Assembly: GCA_016844415.1 (NCBI GenBank)
Contig: JAENIX010000192.1
Span: 1 to 5,959 of the forward strand
Direction: 5' to 3'
Origin: Actinomycetota bacterium
GTDB taxonomy: Bacteria; Desulfobacterota; Deferrimicrobia; Deferrimicrobiales; Deferrimicrobiaceae
Length of the DNA: 5,959 nt
Every line of letters starts with the position of its first letter. The stretch's first letter is position 1. Shown one piece after another: positions 1 through 5,749 of the stretch. The notes beneath the pieces were generated by a model. The model was not told the DNA's origin. It made no database searches and was given only the letters and a program-made list of their open reading frames with translations. The position numbers were made by a program, and so were the translations under genes.

Positions 1-14
1 GAAGGACACAAGAC

Positions 15-176
15 ATGAAACGATACATCTGCGCGAACTGCGGCTACGTCTACGACCCGCAAGCAGGCGACCCGATGAGCGGCATCCCGCCGGGGACGGC
101 GTTCGACGATCTGCCGGAAGCGTGGGTCTGCCCCATGTGCTACGCCGCCAAGTCCCAGTTCGACGAGCTGGACTGA
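15..176 (+). CDS. rubredoxin
   Basis: Small one-iron electron carrier of the cytoplasm, 53 residues, the normal length for the family. The two iron-binding knuckles are clear: CANCG (Cys6, Cys9) and CPMC (Cys39, Cys42), with the usual YVYDP after the first and aromatic residues Trp37 and Phe49 for the core. The start is ATG with GAAGGA at 1-6, 8 bases upstream, so the gene is complete. One oddity: the residue after the fourth cysteine, nearly always Gly in rubredoxins (CPxCG), is Tyr43 here. It ends 4 bases before the methionine/folate enzyme, so the two are probably co-transcribed. In anaerobes rubredoxins serve oxygen and superoxide reductases or other redox enzymes; its partner cannot be read from this window. 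Confidence 0.95.
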   Translation: MKRYICANCGYVYDPQAGDPMSGIPPGTAFDDLPEAWVCPMCYAAKSQFDELD

Positions 177-180
177 ACCG

Positions 181-2046
181 ATGCGGAACATCATCGAACG
201 GATGAAAGAGACGCCACTCCTCTTCGACGGGGCGATGGGGACGATGATCTACGAGCGCGGCGTGTTCATCAACGCGTCCTACGACGAGCTCTGCCTCTCC
301 AACCCGAAGCTCATCTCCCAGATCCACAGGGAGTACGTGGAGGCCGGGGCCGACGTGATCGAGACCAACACGTTCGGGGCGAATCGCATCATGCTCCGCC
401 CGTACGGGCTGGCGGAGAAAGCGGAGGCGATCAACCGCCAGGCGGCGGTCCGCCTTGCGCGCGAGGCGGCCGGAGACCAGGTCTTGGTGGCCGCAGCAGT
501 GGGCCCCTGCATCCGCCCGGACCAGATCCTGCCGGAAGGGCACATCGCCGAGGTGGAGACGGCGTTCGCCGAGCAGATCGGCGCCCTCGCTTCGGAAGGG
601 GTGGACCTGGTCGTCCTCGAAACGTTCACAAACCTCAAGGAACTCCAGCTGGCCGCCAGGACCGCAAAACGGCTCGGCCTGCCGGTGCTTGCGTCGTTCG
701 TCCTGAACGAGCGGGGGGAAACGGCCGTGGGGACCAGCGCCGAGATGATGACCCAGGCGCTGTCCGCGGACGACAACGTCGACGCCGTCGGGATCAACTG
801 CGGCATAGGCCCTGCCGGGGTATTCGACGCGCTGCAAAACGTCCTGCCCCGCACGAAAAAACCGTTCGTCGTGATGCCGAACGCGGGACTGCCCCGGGAC
901 ATCGCGGGCCGGATGATCTACCTCACCAGCCCCGAATACTTCACCGAGTACGCCAGGAAGTTCATTGAGATGGGCGTGCGCGGCGTCGGCGGGTGCTGCG
1001 GAACCACGCCTGCGCACATCCGGATGGCCGCCCGCGCCGTGAAGTCGATGAGCGGGGTGAAAAAACACGTCAAGGTCAGGCCCCTCGCCCGCCAGGAATC
1101 CCTCGTCCACGTCGTTCCCACGGAGAACAAGTCGCGGCTTGCCCGCAAGATCGCGGCGGGAGAGAAGGTCTCCTCCGTGGAGATCGTCCCACCCCGCTCC
1201 TGGGACATGACGGATATGCTTGCGAAGGTCCGCCGGTGCGCGGAAGCCGGGGTGGACGCGATCAACATCCCCGACGGCCCGCGGGCGAGCGCCAGGATCT
1301 CCCCGATGATCGCCGCGCTCACCATCCGCCGGGAGGTCGGCATCGAGCCGATCCTGCACTACTGCTGCCGCGACCGGAACCTGATCGGCATGCAGTCGGA
1401 CCTGCTGGGCGGATTCGCGGCGGGCCTTGCGAACTTCCTCATCATAACGGGCGATCCCCCTAAGGTGGGAGAATACCCCGACGTCACCGGGGTCTTCGAC
1501 GTCGACGCGATCGGCCTCACGCAGGTGGTGACCAATCTGAACAGGGGCTTCGACATCGGGGGGAACCCGATCTCGCCTCCCACCGGCATATATATCGGGG
1601 TCGGCGCGAACCCGTGCGCGGTGGATCTCGAGCGTGAGCTCGAGCGCTACTTCCGCAAGATAGACGCGGGCGCCGAGTTCGCCATCACCCAGCCGGTCTT
1701 CGACGTCGATGCGCTGTTCCGCTTCCTCGACAGGGTGGAACAGCACCCGCGGCGAATACCGGTCTTGGCCGGAGTATGGCCTCTCCTGAGTTTCAAGAAC
1801 GCCGAGTTCATGAACAACGAGGTGCCCGGCGTGGTCGTGCCGAAAGAGATCCTGACCCGCATGGCCCGCTGCCGCTCGAAGGAGGACGGGCAGAGGGTGG
1901 GAATCGAGATCGCCCGGAAGATCATCGAGCAGGTTTCGCCACGCGTGGGCGGCTTCCAGGTGAGCGCGCCGATGGGAAACGTGGACATCGCGCTGGCGGT
2001 GCTCGCGGGGACCGGGAACGCATCGACGTCGAATCCGAAAAGTTGA
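181..2046 (+). CDS. bifunctional homocysteine S-methyltransferase / 5,10-methylenetetrahydrofolate reductase (YitJ-type)
   Basis: Cytoplasmic 621-residue fusion linking folate one-carbon metabolism to methionine synthesis. Residues about 8-287 form the homocysteine methyltransferase barrel: DGAMGT at 16-21, ETNTFGANR at 61-69, and the zinc-thiolate triad Cys207 (GINCG) plus Cys272-Cys273 (GGCCGTTPAHI). A linker of about 35 residues leads to the FAD-dependent MTHFR barrel at about 321-610, with the catalytic Glu in VEIVPPR (Glu334), ITGDPPK (Asp425, equivalent to the E. coli catalytic Asp120) and TQPVFD (Gln504). Both active sites look intact. The layout matches Bacillus YitJ and proteins common in Geobacter relatives. 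There is no cobalamin domain, so the methyl donor may be S-methylmethionine or SAM, or a separate corrinoid protein; this is unresolved. The start lies 4 bases after the rubredoxin stop with only a weak Shine-Dalgarno (SD) sequence, suggesting translational coupling. Confidence 0.93.
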   Translation: MRNIIERMKETPLLFDGAMGTMIYERGVFINASYDELCLSNPKLISQIHREYVEAGADVIETNTFGANRIMLRPYGLAEKAEAINRQAAVRLAREAAGDQVLVAAAVGPCIRPDQILPEGHIAEVETAFAEQIGALASEGVDLVVLETFTNLKELQLAARTAKRLGLPVLASFVLNERGETAVGTSAEMMTQALSADDNVDAVGINCGIGPAGVFDALQNVLPRTKKPFVVMPNAGLPRDIAGRMIYLTSPEYFTEYARKFIEMGVRGVGGCCGTTPAHIRMAARAVKSMSGVKKHVKVRPLARQESLVHVVPTENKSRLARKIAAGEKVSSVEIVPPRSWDMTDMLAKVRRCAEAGVDAINIPDGPRASARISPMIAALTIRREVGIEPILHYCCRDRNLIGMQSDLLGGFAAGLANFLIITGDPPKVGEYPDVTGVFDVDAIGLTQVVTNLNRGFDIGGNPISPPTGIYIGVGANPCAVDLERELERYFRKIDAGAEFAITQPVFDVDALFRFLDRVEQHPRRIPVLAGVWPLLSFKNAEFMNNEVPGVVVPKEILTRMARCRSKEDGQRVGIEIARKIIEQVSPRVGGFQVSAPMGNVDIALAVLAGTGNASTSNPKS

Positions 2047-2071
2047 CAACCCCCTCCTGCGTTCCTATAAA
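2043..2071 (+). promoter_or_regulatory. near-consensus sigma70-type promoter for the gcvH-like gene
   Basis: TTGACA at 2043-2048 and TATAAA at 2066-2071 are separated by exactly 17 bases, essentially the housekeeping consensus. The -35 box contains the TGA stop of the upstream gene (2044-2046). Transcription would be expected to start about 7 bases after the -10 box, near 2077-2079, one to three bases before the ATG at 2080. The prediction is from sequence only. Confidence 0.7.
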
Positions 2072-2079
2072 ATGGTCCC

Positions 2080-2457
2080 ATGGAAGAATCGCAGTTGAAA
2101 TTTTCCGAGGACCACATATGGGTTCTCGAGATGGGCGAGACCGCGCGCCTCGGCCTTTCCGAGTACGCGCAGGAGCAGCTGGGCGAAATCATCTCCGTCA
2201 CTCACGCGGAAGCGGGAAAATTCATCGAGCCCGGCGACACCATCGGGGAGCTGGAGTCCCAGAAGACGGTCGTCGAGATCCTTTCGCCGATCACGGGCAC
2301 CGTCAAGGCCGTGAACGAGAACGTCGTGGAAGACCCCTCCCTGATCAACGTGGACCCCTACGGGAAGGGATGGCTGGTGGAGATCGAAGTCAACGACCCC
2401 GAGGAGATCGAACGGCTGTTGAACCACGAGGACTATGAGACATTCGTCGAGGATTGA
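2080..2457 (+). CDS. gcvH: GcvH-like lipoyl carrier protein (glycine cleavage H protein family)
   Basis: A 125-residue lipoyl-domain protein of H-protein length. The family opening (KFSEDHIWV, residues 7-15), LGLSEYAQEQLGEI (24-37), the lipoylation loop ELESQKTV with Lys62, and GWLVEIEV (97-104) are all present. In the glycine cleavage system this protein carries the aminomethyl group between the P, T and L proteins on lipoyl-Lys. It departs from standard H proteins in having SQKTV rather than SVKAA around the lysine, and in its segment after LGEI (SVTHAEAGKF). No gcvP, gcvT or lipoate ligase gene is visible, so it may be a stand-alone H-like protein serving lipoate or sulfur metabolism. An in-frame stop at 2068-2070 rules out a longer form. 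ATG 2080 has no SD; TTG at 2095 (residue 6) has GGAAGA at 2082-2087 and would keep the whole domain. Confidence 0.87.
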   Translation: MEESQLKFSEDHIWVLEMGETARLGLSEYAQEQLGEIISVTHAEAGKFIEPGDTIGELESQKTVVEILSPITGTVKAVNENVVEDPSLINVDPYGKGWLVEIEVNDPEEIERLLNHEDYETFVED

Positions 2458-2480
2458 AAGAAAACCCCTAAGGAAGGTAG

Positions 2481-2930
2481 ATGACGACAGGAAACAACTC
2501 TCAAGCATCCCCAGCGACCAGCAACAGGCGAAACTTCATCAATATTGCACTCGGGACCTTGACGGCGATATTTTCCGCTTCCCTATTCTATCCCCTGTTC
2601 CGGTTCCTTTGGCCTTCCGCGGACCGGTCGGGCGGAGAGGGGCGCATAGGAATCCCGGAGGAGGAGATGCTGGTCGGGCAGTCCCGCATCGTCCTGCTCC
2701 GCGGCGAGCCGGTGCTCGTCATCCGTGATACGCACAAGGTCGTGGCGGTCTCGGCGGTGTGCACGCACTTGAGCTGCGTGGTGAAGTACCAGGGCGATGG
2801 GGTCATTTCCTGTCCCTGCCATGCCGCGACGTTCGATCTCAACGGAAACGTGATGGGGGGACCCGCGCCGCGTCCGCTGACTTCGTATCCGGTCCGGATC
2901 GAGGGGCAGAAGATCGTCGTCGGCTTATAG
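2481..2930 (+). CDS. Rieske [2Fe-2S] protein of a cytochrome bc/b6f-type complex
   Basis: A 149-residue membrane-anchored iron-sulfur subunit that takes the first electron from quinol at the Qo site and passes it to the partner c-type cytochrome on the outer face of the membrane. The N-terminus has a twin-arginine-like NRRNFINIALG (15-25) running into one hydrophobic anchor (about 21-44). The cluster motifs are complete: CTHLSC (Cys94, His96, Cys99) and CPCHAATF (Cys111, Cys113, His114). Ligands are Cys94, His96, Cys111 and His114; Cys99-Cys113 would form the disulfide. The GGPAPRPL loop (126-133) is also typical. AAGGA at 2470-2474 gives a good SD 6 bases before the ATG. It follows the gcvH-like gene by 23 bases. 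The last two bases of its TAG stop belong to the terminal repeat of the adjacent palindromic element. Confidence 0.95.
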   Translation: MTTGNNSQASPATSNRRNFINIALGTLTAIFSASLFYPLFRFLWPSADRSGGEGRIGIPEEEMLVGQSRIVLLRGEPVLVIRDTHKVVAVSAVCTHLSCVVKYQGDGVISCPCHAATFDLNGNVMGGPAPRPLTSYPVRIEGQKIVVGL

Positions 2931-2936
2931 GGACGG

Positions 2937-2973
2937 TCCTGGAACCTTAGAACCGGGACGTTCCTAAGAACTC
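2937..2973 (+). repeat. left arm of perfect 37-bp inverted repeat
   Basis: Exactly reverse-complementary to 3066-3102. It contains GGAACCTTAGAACC followed by GGGACGTTCCTAAGAAC. With the preceding bases 2929-2936 it makes a 45-base arm matching both right-hand segments. In RNA the two arms would form a 37-bp perfect stem. Confidence 0.95.
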
Positions 2974-3065
2974 GGAAACCGAACTTGGACTTCTATCAGT
3001 GGATGGTCCAAAGAAGTTGCGTCGGAAACAATATTATCTTTTTAGTGCTGCGCTGGTCCTATGCA

Positions 3066-3102
3066 GAGTTCTTAGGAACGTCCCGGTTCTAAGGTTCCAG
3101 GA
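3066..3102 (-). repeat. right arm of perfect 37-bp inverted repeat
   Basis: Reverse complement of 2937-2973 without mismatch. Pairing stops at its inner edge (3065 against 2974). On the outer side the homology is interrupted at 3103 and resumes at 3146-3157. Confidence 0.95.
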
Positions 3103-3145
3103 ATCTGGTTATTCAGCAGGTATGTATAAATAAACAGGAGAAATC

Positions 3146-3157
3146 AGGACCGTCCCT
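3146..3157 (-). repeat. right terminal 12-bp inverted repeat
   Basis: AGGACCGTCCCT, the exact reverse complement of 2929-2940, marks the right end of the palindromic element. Seven T residues follow at 3159-3165, just ahead of the cytochrome b ribosome-binding region (AGGA at 3166-3169). Confidence 0.85.
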
Positions 3158-3179
3158 GTTTTTTTAGGATAGCGAGAAT

Positions 3180-3921
3180 ATGACAGAAGAACTTAAGACA
3201 AACGGCGAACGGAAGCAGGACGAGCGCAACCTGCAGCGGCAGGAGTTCGAGAAGCGCACGATCTTCACGGAGATCTTCAACCTGTTCTCACTGGTTGGGA
3301 TCATGTATGGCGTGCTGGACGAGCGGCTCTCCTTCCGCGAGGGTATGAAGAAGCAGTTCGAGAAGCCGGTCTGGTTCTATCGCACGCGGCTCGAGAACAA
3401 CTTCCTGGCCTGCCTGGGAGGGATCACCTTCCTCCTCTTCCTTTTTCTCATGGGGACTGGCGGCCTCCTTCTGATGCACTACCGGCCGACGCCGGCGGAG
3501 GCCTACAAAAGCGTCGTCGACATCATGAACCAGGTCCCTTACGGGTGGCTGGTCCGGGGAATCCACCGCTGGGCCGGCAACCTGATGATCGTCGGCGGCG
3601 TACCGCCCCCCCAGGGACGTGACGTGGGTGAACGGAGTCATGCTCCTGGTCCTGACGCTCGCGTTCAGCTTCTCGGGATACCTCCTGCCCTGGAACCAGG
3701 CCTCATACTGGGCAACCAACGTCGGCACCGACATTCTGTCGGCGATACCTGTCGTGGGCGATGCGGCGAAATACTTCGTGCGCGGGGGACCGATGGTGGG
3801 GCAGCTCGCCCTGACGAGGTTCTTCGCCTTCCACGTGGTTATCCTGCCGGGTCTCATGATCCTGTTCCTGGTCCTGCATTTCCTTATGATCCGGCGGCAG
3901 GGAATCGCCGAGCCTCTGTAG
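3180..3921 (+). pseudogene. cytochrome b6-like subunit (N-terminal half of split cytochrome b), disrupted by internal deletion and frameshift
   Basis: Membrane subunit that should carry two b haems and the quinol sites. Frame 1 (3180 to about 3599, residues 1-140) has a charged cytoplasmic extension, GVLDERL, the first membrane helix with CLGGIT (Cys78, at the position of Cys35 of cytochrome b6, the haem c-n attachment site), HYRPTP, and GIHRWAGNLMIVGG with haem ligand His129. The next frame resumes at 3601 with YRPPRDVTWVNG, then FSFSGYLLPWNQ and a helix with two histidines 15 residues apart (codons 3832 and 3877), ending at TAG 3919-3921. The family segment between, roughly 12 residues containing a second haem-ligand His and an Arg (LHxxRVxxTG), has no counterpart in the DNA. 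About 35 bp appear deleted, leaving three of four haem-ligand histidines. A seven-C run (3606-3612) lies beside the junction. An assembly error is possible. Confidence 0.88.
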
Positions 3922-3932
3922 GAGTTCGACGC

Positions 3933-4367
3933 ATGGCGCAACACGACAATCCGGAGACCTATCGGAAGTACGGCAGCGAGCCGTTCTATCCCAACCACGT
4001 GCTGCGCCAGCTGATCCAGCTCGCGATCCTTTTCGCGCTGCTCATCCTGCTCGCTTCCATCGCGCCGGGGCCGATCCTTCCCAAGGCCGATCTGTTCGAA
4101 ACGCCGGCGAACGTCAAGCCCGAGTGGTGGTTCCTCTCCGCCTACCAGTTCCTCAAGGTTACCGAGACCCTGTCGTTCCTGGGGGCGTGGGCCCCCACGG
4201 TGCTGGGCGTGCTGTTCCAGGGACTCGGCGCGCTGGCGGTATGGTTCCTGCCGTTCTGGGACCGCAACGCGGAGCGCCATCCCTCGAATCGGCCCAGGGC
4301 GATCCGCGCCGGAATCGCCGTGACCTTTTTCCTGCTCGCCATGACGATCTGGGGGTACTTCTCTTGA
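3933..4367 (+). CDS. subunit IV-like C-terminal half of split cytochrome b (PetD-like)
   Basis: A 144-residue membrane protein that completes the Qo quinol-oxidation site in split cytochrome b complexes. Predicted membrane helices lie at about 25-45, 85-107 and 124-142. ETPANVKPEWW (56-66) is the ef-loop region; the Qo motif reads PEWW (63-66) where b6f and most bc1 complexes have PEWY. It starts at ATG 3933 with TAGGAG at 3919-3924, so its SD overlaps the stop of the cytochrome b6-like gene and translation is probably coupled in the intact operon. The frame is also entered from upstream because the shifted cytochrome b6 frame stays open into it; residue 252 of that spurious 395-residue reading is the true Met1 here. 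It overlaps the next gene by 4 bases. Confidence 0.92.
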   Translation: MAQHDNPETYRKYGSEPFYPNHVLRQLIQLAILFALLILLASIAPGPILPKADLFETPANVKPEWWFLSAYQFLKVTETLSFLGAWAPTVLGVLFQGLGALAVWFLPFWDRNAERHPSNRPRAIRAGIAVTFFLLAMTIWGYFS

Positions 4368-5692
4368 CCCCCGGTAGGAAGATCGCGGCGCTCGCCTTCA
4401 TTGCAGCCCTTGTTCTCGTTTCCGCCGGACCGGCGGTTTATCCGGCGCGGGCCGCGGAGGATCCCGCAAGCAGCTGCGTCTCATGCCACGCAAAGCTCGG
4501 GGGTAAACTGGGACCCCCCGCCAGGGAATTTCCTTTGAGCGTCCACCGGGAGGCGGGGCTCACCTGCGTCACCTGCCACGGCGGAAACCCCGCCCTGCCG
4601 GGAGAGGAATCGATGAGCCCGAAGCACGGATTCCGGGGGAAGCCGTCCAGGAAGCAGATCCCGGAATTCTGCGCCCGCTGCCACTCCAGCATCGCCATGA
4701 TGCGCCAGTACAACCTTCGCACCGACCAGTTCGCGGAGTACAGAACAAGCATCCACGGCAAGCTCCTGTTCGAGAGGAACGACCCGGGCGTGGCGGTGTG
4801 CACCTCCTGCCACGGGATGCACGAGATCCGGCGCAAGTCCGACCCGAAGTCGCACGTATCCCATTCCAACGTCCCCGCGACCTGCGGAAGGTGCCACGCC
4901 GACGCCGCCATGATGAAGCCGTACAGGATCCCGACCTCCCAGATGGAGGATTTCGAAAAGGGGGTGCACGGACGGATCCTTGCCGGGAAGATCCAGGGGA
5001 AGAATCCGAACATAGCGCCCAACTGCGCAACATGCCACGGCATCCACGGCGCCACGCCCCCGGGCGTCCGCGAGGTGGCCAACGTTTGCGGCGCCTGCCA
5101 CAGCGCGGTGGTCGGCTACTTCCGGGAGAGCGCCCACTTCACGGCGATCCGGGAGGGCGGCGGGCCGAAGTGCGTGACCTGCCACGGCAACCATTCCAAC
5201 CGCAAGCCCACCCTGCAGGTCTTCTCGGGGACCGAGCAGGGGGAATGCGGGTCCTGCCACAAGCCGGACAGCGCGGCGCTCGATTTCGCGAGGAACGCGC
5301 AAAGCCTGCTGGGGAATCTGGACAACACCATCAACGAGATACAGAAGGACCTCGTCTACGCCGAGCGGTCCGGGCGCAACATCGAAAAACTCAAGCAAGA
5401 GCTGGACAACGCACGATACAAGGTCACCGAGGCCGGGCCCGTGATCCACGCCTTCGCGATCGAGCGGATCCTTCCCATCGTCCAGGAGGCCGACGCCCAC
5501 ATCCGGAAGGCGCGCCAGGAAATCCAGGACTTTCAGGCGGAGCTCCAGCAGCGCAGGAAGGTGGCCGCCTACGCCGTCTCGATGCTTCTGCTGATCGCGG
5601 CACTTTTGTGGGTCAAGCTGAAGCTTTTACCGAAGGCTTCCCCTCCCGGAGAGGATAATCAGGGATTGAATTCGGGAACCGATGGCGGTTAG
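4364..5692 (+). CDS. nonaheme cytochrome c, C-terminally membrane-anchored, partner of the cytochrome bc module
   Basis: Predicted 442-residue exported multihaem cytochrome, probably the electron acceptor of the Rieske/cytochrome b core in place of cytochrome c1 or f (inferred from position). The TTG start overlaps the subunit IV stop (TTGA) and has GGGGG at 4351-4355 as SD; it gives a clean signal peptide (KIAALAFIAALVLVSAG, cleavage likely after ARA at 28-30). Nine CXXCH motifs lie at 38, 68, 103, 146, 174, 221, 242, 270 and 295. The first eight form four paired modules: CXXCH, a middle His (61, 131, 202, 258), then CXXCH, followed by a GxH (His153, His228, His277) in modules two to four. 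Modules two and three share an MMxxY and F/Y-x-H pattern, indicating duplication. Residues about 310-398 are cysteine-free, charged and helical, probably coiled coil, then a membrane helix (about 400-422) and a short polar tail. Confidence 0.88.
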   Translation: MTPGRKIAALAFIAALVLVSAGPAVYPARAAEDPASSCVSCHAKLGGKLGPPAREFPLSVHREAGLTCVTCHGGNPALPGEESMSPKHGFRGKPSRKQIPEFCARCHSSIAMMRQYNLRTDQFAEYRTSIHGKLLFERNDPGVAVCTSCHGMHEIRRKSDPKSHVSHSNVPATCGRCHADAAMMKPYRIPTSQMEDFEKGVHGRILAGKIQGKNPNIAPNCATCHGIHGATPPGVREVANVCGACHSAVVGYFRESAHFTAIREGGGPKCVTCHGNHSNRKPTLQVFSGTEQGECGSCHKPDSAALDFARNAQSLLGNLDNTINEIQKDLVYAERSGRNIEKLKQELDNARYKVTEAGPVIHAFAIERILPIVQEADAHIRKARQEIQDFQAELQQRRKVAAYAVSMLLLIAALLWVKLKLLPKASPPGEDNQGLNSGTDGG

Positions 5693-5703
5693 AATCGCCT
5701 TTT
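5684..5703 (+). terminator. weak possible intrinsic terminator or attenuator after the nonaheme cytochrome gene
   Basis: GGCGG (5684-5688) can pair with TCGCC (5695-5699), including one G-T pair, around a six-base loop that contains the stop codon, followed by four T residues (5700-5703). The stem is short, so it may at most reduce read-through into the next gene rather than end the operon. Confidence 0.25.
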
Positions 5704-5749
5704 CGCAAACCACCGGCGGGAACGATCCCTTCGGGAGGAAGGCGTCGAC

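Larger units (their letters stand above)
2929..3157. mobile_element. 229-bp non-coding palindromic element (MITE/REP-like) between Rieske and cytochrome b genes
   Basis: The element is bounded by a perfect 12-bp inverted repeat, AGGGACGGTCCT at 2929-2940 and AGGACCGTCCCT at 3146-3157. It contains a perfect 37-bp inverted repeat (2937-2973 against 3066-3102), so the left arm is continuous for 45 bases while the right arm is split by a 43-base spacer. Each arm holds two related units, GGGACGGTCCT and GGGACGTTCCT. The 92-base loop (2974-3065) is more AT-rich than the surrounding genes and has no credible ORF. No target-site duplication is visible. Non-coding structure with palindromic ends resembles elements mobilised in trans, such as MITEs or REP/BIME elements moved by REP-associated tyrosine transposases; that family assignment is inference. 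A TATAAA at 3125-3130 could be a -10 box for the downstream gene, but no good -35 accompanies it. Confidence 0.75.

Noticed and set aside
279..902. Long open frame on the minus strand across the methyltransferase gene, and similar ones opposite the cytochrome genes
   Set aside because: They mirror strong coding sequence on the + strand in GC-rich DNA, have no recognisable domains and are Ser/Arg/Pro-rich.
1491..1713. Repeated VFDVDA coding stretch in the MTHFR domain (14 identical bases twice)
   Set aside because: The two copies sit in different, expected family positions; the match is short and explained by shared codon bias.
2929..3157. CRISPR array or tandem repeat
   Set aside because: The repeats are inverted, occur in one pair and have no regularly spaced direct copies.
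3146..3165. Rho-independent terminator formed by AGGACCGTCCCT and the T run
   Set aside because: The sequence pairs with 2929-2940, more than 200 bases away; alone its palindrome leaves no usable loop, so it is not a standard terminator.
3601..3621. Programmed ribosomal frameshift at the seven-C run
   Set aside because: A +1 slip would join the frames but still leave out about 12 family-conserved residues with a haem ligand, so slippage cannot restore a normal protein.
5726..5736. Small hairpin TCCC-TTC-GGGA overlapping the ribosome-binding site of the last gene
   Set aside because: A four-pair stem with a three-base loop is too weak to claim as a regulatory structure.
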